Shown here piece by piece: positions 11,451 through 23,800 of a stretch of DNA of 64,000 nt. This stretch comes from Arion vulgaris (taxonomy: Eukaryota; Mollusca; Gastropoda; Stylommatophora; Arionidae), in the NCBI GenBank assembly GCA_020796225.1, contig CM036765.1, positions 32,764,066 through 32,828,065 of the forward strand, in the 5' to 3' direction. Each line of letters begins with the position of its first letter. The stretch's first letter is position 1. A model generated the notes under the pieces. That model made no database searches. It worked only from the letters and a program-made list of their open reading frames with translations, and was not told where the DNA came from. The position numbers and the translations under genes were made by a program.

Positions 11451-12109
11451 ATGATGTCTTCTAATCATATGGCAGCGTTAATATTATCTGGTGTAGACAC
11501 CTGGTACGCGATGATGTGTGTCACCTGCCCACTTGGTGGCGCTAACTGTCATTTGTAACCTAAAAAAAAAGACAACTGTAAATAGGACAGTTCAAACTTG
11601 CAAGTTGTATTGAAAATGTTTTAGAACAATATCTGAGAGTCACCAATAACATTTTTATGTTATCTTTTTATGAGGTAAGTAAAATATAATTTGAATCATA
11701 ATCTTACAATTACAATCATTCATACCTAGATACCGTCAACCATGGTCATGTTCTTTGACTCTTTGTGATCATAAAATATAAAAGTTAGTTAAAGTATTGA
11801 ACATCAATTGTTAACCATCCCACTTCCTACTAGGAAGTTACTACATGGACTGTAATATTGCTTATAAAATATGCTCTTTCTAAAACCTAGAGTGTTGTGA
11901 TCTCTGACTATTAATGTAATTTGTATATTCTTTTTTATTTATATTTGTGTCATTTATCCACGACGAATCAGTATTATTTGACAAGTGGGTCTTAATTTGT
12001 CTTAAATCTGCATGGATCACTGATCAGCATCTCATGAAGATCAAATAAATAGCTTGTTCTGGGGAGAACTTTGCCACCCTAACACTGACTGCTAGTAACT
12101 GTATTAACA
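11451..12109. other. AT-rich stretch, nothing recognised
   Basis: No exon-like frame, repeat copy or RNA gene was identified. Confidence 0.35.
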
Positions 12110-12500
12110 GTACTTCGCGGAATTTCTCTCTCTCTCATAGACCAGATGTCCTGCCTCTGCAGCTGTCATGCTCAAATCATCAATCACAAACTGAACCCAT
12201 CTTGATTTCTGTGGTCTTCCTCTTTGCGGTTGCCAGGATGCCTCCTTCCTAATGCCTAAATGGCCATCCCTTCCTGTCTCTTTATATGTCCAAAATACTT
12301 CAATTTCCTTATTTGTAGCATCAGCCAGTTGTTTTTGGTTTTCATTTCTTTCTGGATAGATCTATTTGTTTTTCTACTGCCTTGTTAAATGTCCATGTTT
12401 CACATCAATATGTTGCCACTGGGAATATGCATGCTCTTCTTAGTTACTCTTGTCTTAGTATTCTGATCATTGCTCAGTTTCATTCCTTCATTCCATACTG
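12110..12500 (-). pseudogene. LINE C-terminal fragment
   Basis: Minus-strand scraps KYFGHIKRQEGMAI and RRHPGNRKEED fit the basic LINE C-terminal block. Heavily decayed. Confidence 0.45.
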
Positions 12501-12619
12501 TTTTTAGTCATTTAATATTTTTGTAAGGCTTTGTTTGTTCTTCTTTTAATTTCCTCCATCCCATTTCCATCTCTTGTTAGCAGTCAACAGATATATTCAA
12601 AACTGTTCACATTGTGTAC

Positions 12620-14330
12620 GGAACACTTCCATAGTATCACTGTCTTTCTTTTTTTTTCTCAATCCTGTTTTGTCTCACAGCGTCAGGATAAGAAGAGATT
12701 TCTAGAACGAGCCCTTGTGTGCACTTTATAAATAGTGTCTTTCGTCGCCTCTGTTATCTCTGAGGTCCCCCTTTTGCATGGTCAGCCTTTTACTTTGTAT
12801 CCGTATATCAGAGCAACATTGCTCTTTGAGTGCACTATCTGTTGGTAATCTGCTTATGTGGCGAACCATTTAATTTGTTGTTTCTTGATGTTCAGTACTG
12901 ATGTTGTACCAACTTTTTCCCTGGTTTCTTCATTTCTCAACCGGTCTCTTCATATTACTCCCAGCATTCTGCGTAGACACTTCATCTCTGTCATGACTAG
13001 TTTTCTTCTATCATTTGATATCAGTGTCCAGGGTTGGCACTGATAGCATAATGTGGGGAGAAAGATTGTGTTGAACATTGCTCTTTTTGTGTTCATGGTG
13101 ATATGTTTGCATTTTAAAATTGGCGCCATTTGTCCTATCATTTCTTCTTCTTTGAACGCTCCATATCAACCACATGTTAACCACTCTTTGGGATTTGTAT
13201 GTGATCTGAACCTAAGAGCGGTTGAAGCTGTGCCAGTTATGCACCTACAAGTAGGCCAGCACATCTGATTTCTCAGATGCTTTTTATTTACTAGGGTAGC
13301 TTCCTAGGTCCTACATCAGTCGCCTCTTACAACATGCCTTGTATGTTGCAGTGGTACTATTCTTTGCTTCCCTTGCGGGCCCTGTCACCACATGGACGGA
13401 ATATGTGTAGTGACCTATCATTTGATTTGCTTTATTGCATCCAAGTTGGATTTCATTAGTTATTCTTCCGTTTGCTGAAAAAATGCTCCCTAGATATGCA
13501 AAGTCTTTGACTTGTTTTAATGGGCGATTGGTATATTGGAAATATTGGTAGTGTTTTTCTCTCTAGCAAATGTCATTACTTTGATTTTGTCGATGTTTAT
13601 TCTCTTATTGTATTCATTGCATGTTAACTGGAGTCTGTTAAGGTGTTGCTGTAGCTGTTCTTCTGTTGTTGATATGATTGCCTGATCATCTGCAAAAAGA
13701 AATTCTTTTACGAAACACTGTGTCGTCAGCATATCTTAATTCAGGTATTTCTCTTCCACCAATTTTAAAAGGATCATATTATTCTTTTCCGCTATCTTCT
13801 GTAACATTGCTCATGATTTTTTCAGCATATATCTTAAACAGACAAGACGACAGGATGCAGCCTTATCCGACTTCCTGCCGTATGTTAACCCAATCTGATG
13901 TATCATCGCATGTTCTTACAGCTGCCATTGGATCAATATAAAGTTCTCTTATGATCTGTATTAAATGTAATGGAAATCCCATTTGCTCCATCATTTTTCA
14001 CAATTTCTGATGTTCTATACAATCAAATGCCTTTGACTAGTGAAAAAGCAGGAGTATAGGTCTACATTATACTCTCTAGATTTACCTATGGTTGTTCTCA
14101 TGTTAAATATATGGTTATGTGTACCTCTGTTCCGTCTAAAACCAGTTTGTGTTATGTTGATGTTTTCTTCCATTTTCCTACACAGTCTTCCCATAACTAT
14201 TTTTAGTAAGATAATTACTGCATTGCTAATCAGTGTCACTGTTCTATAGTTGGGTACATAATATGGTGTCTACTAATTTAGGTATTGGGATAAATATTGA
14301 TCTTTTCCATTACTTTGACTATATTCCTGT
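12620..14330 (-). pseudogene. LINE family M remnant, RT to C-terminus
   Basis: Minus-strand order: QTGFRRNRGTHNHIFNMRT (RT), KAFDCIEHQKL-like block, ELYIDPMAAVRTCDDTSDW, FLFADDQAIISTTEEQL (FADD catalytic box near 13700), NKRINIDKIKVMTFAREKN, then after the SINE at 13144-13413, TMNTKRAMFNTIFLPTLCYQ, WTLISNDRRKLV and EMKCLRRMLGVI, and finally the RLRNEEIREKV-like C-terminus near 12700-12950. Multiple stops and frameshifts. It is the best copy here of the family also present at 6525, 23017, 25150 and 55040. Confidence 0.75.
13144..13413 (-). mobile_element. SINE family D inserted in LINE M
   Basis: 270-bp element on the minus strand with target duplication cctatcattt at 13134-13143 and 13414-13423. 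The head plus core (right side) carries 'ggcatgttgtaagaggcgact', the core block shared with families A, E and F. The tail on the left reads 'ttcaaagaagaagaaa' on the minus strand. A sister copy is at 18868-19122. Confidence 0.82.
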
Positions 14331-14792
14331 TTCTCAAACCTTTTTACATATTGTCAAAAAATTATGACAATAATAGTAAACAATACCTTTAGTTCTTGTC
14401 AGAAACTCTTGAACAGAAATGTTTTCCATAACATATAATTTATGTTATCCCAATTTTTTCTTCCTCAGTTAAATTCACACCGATTTAGAAACAATTTGAC
14501 AAGTGCTGTGTCAAATTAGGGGGAGACAAAACTTGTGGAGCACACATTTGAGTTTGGTTTCATTTGAAATGATGACTTTTAAAATACCAAAATCCCAAAA
14601 CTAAATACAAGAAATAACATCTTAGGGCATGATCTGCTTTTGAAAACATCAAGTGTGTCCATGCAACCTTTCTACTACATGCAAGAAACCCTGACAGTCA
14701 TGGGACGTTCTGTAAGGTACATGCTACGGAATGAATAAAGTGGATCAATGCTGGGCAGATACATTTTATTGCTCATCTTTTAGCAACCAGTG

Positions 14793-14880
14793 ATGCTGCC
14801 GGAAAGCATGGCAGACATGTACAGTCTGCTATTACTTGCTGTGATGATTGTAACCCATGTTTTGGCAGCTACTACACAAG
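14793..14880 (+). CDS. Gene 1 exon 1: signal peptide
   Basis: Starts at the ATG of MLPESMADMYSLLLL. An in-frame TAG at 14781-14783 excludes an upstream start. Ends with the donor CAAG|GTGAGC after 29 codons plus one base. The hydrophobic run to VLA-A fits signal peptidase cleavage near residue 26. Two more Met codons (residues 6 and 9) could also initiate. Confidence 0.8.
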
Positions 14881-17800
14881 GTGAGCACCCACATATTAGA
14901 TTAGTCAGGAACAGACACTCCACAATGAACATTTTTACAAACTACAAAGTAATAGTTGAACAATAAATCAAATTTGACTACATGTCTTTTGTCAACTGCT
15001 TACAAGATAGTTTGATCGATTGATTGATAGGAACATCATTACTACACTTCGGTGAATAACCATGTGTGCTTCGATCCTTTTCTTGCACAAGAAAATCTCA
15101 CCAGCATTGCATAAACTCTGTAGCAGCAGTGAGGGTCCCCAATATAATTTTGAAAATGGTCGAAATTTTGTTGTAATTTTATTGTAATCTTTTTTTAATG
15201 AATTTTGCCAGAGCAGTGGCTTTGCAAGTTACTATTTTCAACTGCCAAAGGCTCATTTACATGCTCAACTTGAACACAGACTTCCGTTTTATCATCCATC
15301 TCTGATAGGACTAGGAACTCAATCTCACCTGCATTGAGATCATTGATCTCTTGAGAAAATATCCTGAATGCTCCATGTGGGAAATGAATTAAGTACCTTC
15401 CCAACGAGAGTCGAGCACCTTCCCAACGAGAGGCAAGCACCTTACAAGATGTATTGATAAAGTACAAAATGTATTGCTGTACATCTACAGACCAACAAAA
15501 TGAAAAAAATAAAACATGATTTTTGTGCATTCTCAAAGAACAGGATACTGAATAAATATTTTGGGAAATCTTTTGCCTATATAAATAACACAATAAAAGC
15601 AGGTTTAGAAGACAAGCCAACAACTTGTACAAAAATGAAATATATTTGTAAACATATGCTTAAAATATATAACAATAATAACAAAAACCTGCAAATGTGT
15701 AACCAGCAAAAGGTAATCAACACAATAATTGGAATGGCAGCTGCACCATTCAAATCATTAGGCAACATATGGAGATCATCAGCTTACAGGACACAGACTA
15801 AAATCAATATATACAAATCAAATGTGCACTCAGTCCTACTGTATGGATCAGAGACAGGGAAAACAAGTACCAAGACAGCTACATAAGAAGCTTCGAAGGA
15901 AGATGTCTCAGAAGAAATCTCAAAATTTGCTGGGACCAGAGAATACAAAATACAGAGATCACCCGACATACAGGCATCAACAATATCAAAGAGGAAATAA
16001 AATGTAGGAAATAGAAGTGGTTGAGATATTTAAGAATGCAGAAGACAAGACAGCCATATGTGGCTTTGAAATAGAATGTGGGAGACAAGAGAGATAGGGG
16101 ATGATCTAAGAGACATGGGGACGAACTGTAGACAGAGAAAGAGAAGAGGCAGGAAAGACCTGGAATGAACTAAGTTGGCTCGCTCAAGACAGATCTTGTG
16201 GGAGGAAATTTGTTGATACCTTATGCTTCAAGGAGAGTTAAGAGAAGAAGAAGAGTAGATAGCCAGGGCCTACAAGAGTAGATAGCCAGGGCCTACAAGA
16301 GTAGCAAAGAATAGTATCATTGTATATATTTTTTTTAAATTTATCATTGTAACCTGCCATACATATATAAGATGAGATAAGAAGAGTTGAGCATGGGGCC
16401 GGCATCATCACTGAATGTTTACCGCGGTTTTGTTGAGGTCTTGGGAAAACAGAGATTAGGAACCATTATCAAGAATGGAAAACTATTTATGAGTTACTGT
16501 GCTTCAAACCAATTGGTTACAGGAGAAAACATCTTCTTTTCCTTGACCACAAACCACTGAAGCAGTCATTGTGACAGCACCAGTGTGCTACAGTATCACA
16601 AAGTCTCTGCTAAGTGGGTAGCAAAACAACTGATGTCAAAACTGAAAGAATATCATGTGAACGTTTCTGAAACACTGTTATGTGGACGTTACTGAAACAC
16701 TGTTATGATGTTCTGAAGCTGAAGAAGATAGTGACATTCATAACTGCTGAAAACAAAGAAGCTCTGTGCAACTCGGTTGGTCTGCATATTAATACTGATA
16801 CTAGCCGGCGTCTTGAAATTGAATCCCAACACAGCTACAGTGCACATAACAGCTGTCACCATTTGACCAAAGAAATGGGGCACTGACAGCTTTAAACTGA
16901 TTGATCATATAAGGCTGCTCAACAGACTGTACAAACAGTAGTATGTTGTACAAATGACTTATTGGTCTCGCTAGTTATGCTGACATAAACATACCTGCCT
17001 GTTGTCAAAACATACCTGCCCATTGTCAAAACATACCTGCCCATTGTCAAAAATGTTTTTAAGCTTACAGGTAACCATCTTTTAAATATTATCTGCTAGG
17101 AGAAACTGATAACCTATACTTTTCATCATATCTAACAAATCATTTCTCGTGATCTAACATAGTAGTTTCTATCTCTGGTATGAACATCTACCAGAAGCAG
17201 AATCTCAGCATGACAAATATCTACACTATATTGAAGCAGCTTAAAAAGTTCAGTGTTTCTCTCTATTATCTTGTGTAAACAGACTTTTAACGCAAATGGA
17301 TGATTAACCTATTGTTCCTTTGTATAGTAAAAGGGTTGCCTCCATACAGGGCTATCTGATTAGTTTACATTTTTCTTTTATACATCTTAAATGTAGATAG
17401 CACTCAGGTTCAGTCAGAATGCCTCCTCCTTTCTGAGTGTAGACTTGGAATTGGCCATGATAAAATTGTGTAAAACATACAATAAAAGTACTACCCATAA
17501 ATAATTAACAGTAATTGTAAAAACTGTTGATGTAATGAGTTGTTTTCTCTTTATCTGCAGTGGACTTGACAGGTCCTGGATGTGACAAGCTGGATGGTTA
17601 CTATCTCCAGAATGCAGATGACATCATCACTATGTACGCATATCCTCAGTACAACACTATTGCTACACGTGACCACTGTGATGTTACTGTCAGAGCTGAC
17701 CAGATCCGCAGAATCGAGTATATTATTGAAAACATTTTCTTCAACGAATGTGGTGTGGAAATCATAATGTATGATAATCCAACAATAGACACTAATCCAA

Positions 17801-20800
17801 TTGTAAGTTATTTTTGAAACTATTATTCCTTTGATTCTTTCCATGAATGACTCATGGCTAAATTAATCTTGCAGCATGTGGTTGTATTGTGTGTACTTTA
17901 TGATTGCCCAGTCTACATTGACTCAAGGTCACAGTTCTGGTTAGAGATTGTAGAACTGAAGCTATGGGATCAACCTGGAAAAGATAATGCCCTGGTGATT
18001 GGATTGAAGTTCTACCATGACCACAAATCTGAATGCAGTTGGTTGTTCATTTGAGGATCATCTTCATCGCAGATGTTTTAATTGCTTCTTTCACCTCCTA
18101 AGCAGATCAATAGACTCAAATGATGTTGTCCCAATTGTCAACTATGAGGCACAGCACCAATTCAACCTAGAAATGTGGAAGAGATAAAGATGATTCTTCT
18201 TTGTGTTCGTTCTTTACGACCAATTTTAATCACTCTTTGTGATATGTTTGATCTTTGCCAAGAACGTGTATACGTTGCACATTGGTTTGGTAGGTCCCTA
18301 AACGCAGACTTCTACACATTTAGGACACATGCATCCGATTTCAGCCAAACCTCCTTAGTCGCCTCTTACGACATGCATGACAGGTAACATTGGTTCTATT
18401 CTTTACACCCCAAATTTGGGCCCAGGTAACCACTCGGGCGATAAAGATTATCATATGTAGCTTCAAAACAAGTCATGGTGATGTCAAGATTAATAATTAG
18501 TAAGGGATCATCGTTACAGCACTTTAAACATGTCCATTGTTTCTCTGATCTCATTTACAACACCCTCCTTATCAGTTTAATGTGACTGATCACACCTGTT
18601 CTATGTTGATTAATCAAATGTCTTATGCCCTTAAAATGATGCTCATGCTGGTATATCGAAGATTAGCTTATCTCCTACACTATGACCAGGGATAGAGATT
18701 CACAAATATATTCAATATCGGTATTTGACCTGCTTCATCATCCACTACAGACACTGTCAATCTCATATTTGAGTGAATGCCAGTAACACTACATGTTACT
18801 AATAGCGTTTACATTTACAATAAATAATGTCCATTGAGAAGATGGAGACCAGATTTGATTTAATATTACCGCCTGTGTGTTGCCAGGGCTCTCATGGGAA
18901 GCAAAGAGTAGTAACACTGTAACCTACAAGGCATGTCGTAAGAGGTGACTTAGGTAGGAGCCTAGGGAAGCTACTCTAGTAAATAAAAAGCATCACAGAA
19001 ATCGGATGTGCTGGCCAAGTAGGCGTATAACTGGCACAACGTACAATCGCTCTTAGGCTCAGCTCACATACAAATCACAAAGAGTGGTTTAAGAGGTGGT
19101 CGTTATAGAAGTGTTTGCAGAAGATTTAATATTGCTGAAAGGGAGTGAGGTATATTAGCATAAGTGTTTGGAAGTATTGTTATGTTATTTGTAAAGTAGT
19201 CGAATATAGAGCTGGTGCAGAATGGTACTTTTATTTGCATTCTTCATATATCTCATATCACTAATAACAGCTTACCATACACTGTTTTCTTAGTCCTGTA
19301 AGTAGTACACCTTATTTCCAGAAGCATTTCTGTCAGGTTTCCTTTCCTTGTACTTTTCTTCCCCAGCTGTCGTTGCTCTTGGACTTGTCCCTAAGCTTCG
19401 ACTTGGGAAACACTTTTGGTACAGACAGGCTAGCTTTTAGAATCTTCTTCTACATTCTCACTAGATTGGGATTTCGGATTCTCTAATAAAGGCAGCCGTC
19501 TGCCTCAGATTATCAGCCACGCCATACAGTTTGTCTTGGATGCTAGTGTAAGTGGGCCACCTCTTTTTCTCAAGTCTGCATACTGGGAGCAGTTCTGTAG
19601 GATATAATTCCTATGATTTCTGCTTCCCGTTTGTGCTAACCTCTTCCCGTAGTAAGTTTTGGCCACCCTCGTGATGGTAGGCCTGACATTCTTACTGCGT
19701 GGCTAAATCTCCGAGGCAGATTGACGACCGTAGAATCCATTATCCCATTCCTCATTGTGAAGGGTCATTGCACCATGTTATGCGCCTTACGGCCTGGTGC
19801 ATCCGTTTTCTGCAAGCATTTGTTTCAGGTTAGCATTCCCTAGCGGACACGGGCATCAGATTTCAGTCAAACCTCCTTAGTCGCCTCTTCGACATGCATG
19901 GCAGGTAACAGTGGTTCTATTCTTTACACCCAAATTTGGGCCCCAGTAACCACTCGGGCGCTTTTAGAATCTGGATGACATAATCTCTTTTATCATGTGA
20001 GACACTTATGGTAGTTTAGCTACAGCCAGCATAGATATTAGAGCTTGTCTAGACAATACAGTCTACTTTACTGTAGTAAGGTGGAGACAGAGCACAGGAA
20101 ACTCGTTGTTTGAGTACCATGTTAAGAGGAAATTGGTGCTATGATGTCAAGCAAGATATAAAGTTGTGTAAGAAAACATTTACAAATAATTTGACTACAA
20201 AAAAATGGCAGTGGGTTGAGTTTGTACACAAGTGGGCGGCGTTCAATTCCTGTTATAGTTTATTTTCCAGTCGCTCAGCTGAAAATGGGTACACAAACTT
20301 CCATAGTTGAGGTAAATGTAAAATTGTCATTTGAGCTACTGTGTAAGCTCTCAGCAACTGACACTTTTATTTGGATGAAATTAGCCAAGTGCCTATGTGG
20401 ACTCCCTGGATGCATAGAAACTAATTCTCTTAAATTTTCCATACAAAAGTAAATAGTAATTGTGAAGAATGTCACTGTTTTGATATTCATCATTTTCATG
20501 ATTTGTTCATTGTGTTCTCAGCATGTAATTACTTGTAGTGATAACAGCAAGGCTCCGATACAAGGGAAAACAAACTATAACGTGTTTCGACTGAGAGTCA
20601 GGAAAACCACACCGGAATCCAGGGCTTTTACATTTGCGATGAGACTAAAGAATGACTTGGGTGAGCATAGATGTTGTAAATTGCATTAGTATTATTGATA
20701 TATGGGAAGACTGCAGTAAAACTATGTAGCAATGGCGAAACAGTAAAAACAAAATACTGTAGTTTTACAATAACAATATACAGTAACATTTCGACCAACA

Positions 20801-23800
20801 GGCCTTTATCAAGCAAAGGATACAACATTTCTTGTTGTATCCTTTGTTGATAAAGCCTTTATCAAAATGTTGCTGTGTATTATTTTGTATTTGTAAAACT
20901 ACAGTACTTAAATTGCATTATCGGTTGAGTATTTACTATTGAGACATCTCTGTATGTTTGTTAGTTTAGCTCACAAATTATCTCATTTCTTCCTCTTCTG
21001 TTCTAAGGTCATTGGTCATGATAGATTATCAGATTTGTTGCCAGGATAAAATCTTTCCCATGTGTAGGTGGCAGCAATGTAAAAGTTTGTCTTTTCCCTT
21101 CCGGTTGCCGATGTTAGGAGCAACGTTCTGACAACAGATCGGAATGCTTCTTGTCGCTGTATTTGCAAGTGCAGTAATTTATCTTGTTTTCTGTGCCATT
21201 ACTGATATGCGTTGTCGTCGACAAACCTGCTTGCGCTTTCTGTATGGGTTGATTAGCATAGCCATTCCATCTACCAATGGTTGCTACATGGCAGTTGGTT
21301 TCTATCCCCGTGGTAAAACTATAATTATAGCAACTATTGCTCGCTTGGTGTTTCTATTATTGCACACATGGAATATTTTATTGGGAGCACTAGTGTCACC
21401 TGTTAAACTACACCTTCCTGTTGTGAAAGCATCATCATTTAGTATGTGATTACTTATTTGTTTAGAATAAAACTCTTACAATTCAGCTGACACTCCATTA
21501 CTGGAGGTCATCCCTCAAGCCACCACTTTTTGGGTTCAGTCACTTAGTTTGTTTTGGTCTTCTTACATACATGGTGATGATGAAAGCAGAAAAAAGATTC
21601 AGAGGTTGTTATGTTGAGCATTTCATTATTAAAGAGAATATACTACAGTGAAGAGTTTATATGTTTCTAAATCAAACAAGAGTAGAAACTCCCAGAACTA
21701 TACCTGCAGGGGTTTTACTACTGGCAGGATCCACCAAACTGGACAGGTTTGCACAGGTAGAGGTCAGAAAAAAAAATTACGTCCTGGTTCTCCAGGTTTA
21801 AGTTTGAGCTTGCAGAAGTGACAAAACTGCATTTTAACACTTGTTTCATGTTTTCATTTTTGGAACATAAAATCAAAGAAATTCATTCAAACTGAGTACT
21901 GATGAATTTCTAATTAATTTATTTAGACAACTAGAATTATTGAGATTTTATTAGCTATTGAACTTGAAATAGCTTTGCAATAATTGTTTACTTCAGCAAT
22001 CCTTTATATATTTTCATATTTTTTTTTATACACATAAAAAATGTCATAAATTATTGCTATGGAATTTGAAAATGTTTGCACAACTAATAACTATTACTGA
22101 GGTTCATACAAATTTCATCCAAATTTGTAAGAATCTGTATTGTCCACCTACAAATGAGTGCGATGTAATTTATCCAAGCTTGTAAGAATATTATTCATCC
22201 AGGTAAAAATGATTTCCCATTCAAATAAGTCAAGGTCAGTGTAAACGTGAGTGAAAATTGTTTATTCAAATATCACTGAAAACTTTCATGCAGATATACA
22301 CACAGGTTTCTCATGCTTGACTTTGCATGACTTGCTTTCAACAGGACCTTCAATGGACTTTGAGCAGGATGTAGCAGGATACACAGGAGAAGCTCTTGAA
22401 CCAGGTGTCATTGCTGGAATTGCAATTGCTGGTGGTGTTGTTTTTATTGCACTGATTTTGTTAGGGGTCTTCTTCTGTGTTCGTGGCCGCAGCTCAAACA
22501 TAAAAAATTATGCAACTGATGGAGATTCCAGTGTGTACACTACTAGAATTGGACATTCTACTTCAGTAAAAGATGTAAATATTTTAATCTTTATTTATAT
22601 GTGACTTTGTTTGCATGTCATGTTTAACAACAATTTTATCATGAACATTTGTTCTCTATATGTATTTCCTGTATACACAACATTCTACCATTATGAGTTT
22701 TTCCATTGTTGATTAATGTGTAATGAAAACCAAATGAATGACATTTGCTAGAGATGTAAACACTACTAATATCTCCATCAACAAACATCAATTAAAGCAA
22801 GTTTTTTTTTCTGATCCAGAAGTAATTGAGTTTCAGCTCTTCGGCTTGGTGCCATGGACATTCTAGCCCTTCAGCTCGGTGCCACAAGCACCGTAAATCT
22901 GGAGAACCTGTAGTTTTTCTGCCAACCTGCAGAATTGAACTCGCACTCACAGGGTGCATGTCACCCGTCGTCTAACGCGCTATGAACACGATGGGCAGGC
23001 GGGAGTAAAGCAAGTTAAAGACTTCACATACCTAGGAGTATTTTTCAGCAAATCGAAGAACTGACGAAATCCAACATAGATGCAAAAAAACAAATCGAAC
23101 CATAAGGAAAATAGCACACATTTTGAAATGCAAGTTACCATGAACACTAAAAGAGCATTATATAACATGATATTTTACACTGACATCAAACGATAGAATA
23201 AAATGACAAAGTCAATGTAGAATGCTGGGAGTATCAAGAAGTGACCTGTTTAGAAATTAAGACATCAGAAAAAAAAAACGTGTGTACAACATCAGTACTA
23301 AATACTTCTGAAGTCAGAGAAGGCTCGCCTAAATGGTGAGGGACACTGATGATATCGAAAGCAAACCTTCATGCAAAAATCAGTCAGCAGCACCATACTG
23401 GATGCCCTGACAACGCATGAATTCATAGCGAGCGAATGAGAAGAAGTACTGAATTTCAACCAAGAAGCAATAAATTAAATGTTTCAGACACTTAAGTACG
23501 TTATCAACAGACAGTGCATCTCAAAGAGCATTGCTACTCCGATATAGTCGATACAAAACAAAAGGTGGATAACAGAGGCTGTGAAAGGTACACAAGAGTC
23601 TGTTCTAAAAATCGCTTCTTATCCTGAAGCTGTACGGCAAAACAAGATTAGAAAAAAGAAGGTTAATGTGTTCTAACATGACTACAATACTTCATTCAGC
23701 CTGTTAGACATAATGTCTCTGATCGTCTCATTTGTCTACCTATCATGAGAAATATGTTTACAAGAGATGTGCCACCAATAACTATTTACTTTATGTTTCT

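Noticed and set aside
21144..21449. 101-codon hydrophobic frame as a small membrane protein or extra exon of gene 1
   Set aside because: Gene 1 splices in phase without it, no acceptor/donor pair frames it, and no family resemblance was seen.
22980..23005. Functional tRNA gene at SINE heads
   Set aside because: B-box-like sequence is present in SINE families B, C, H, I and N, but no clean 7-bp acceptor stem or anticodon arm could be paired; they are SINE promoters.
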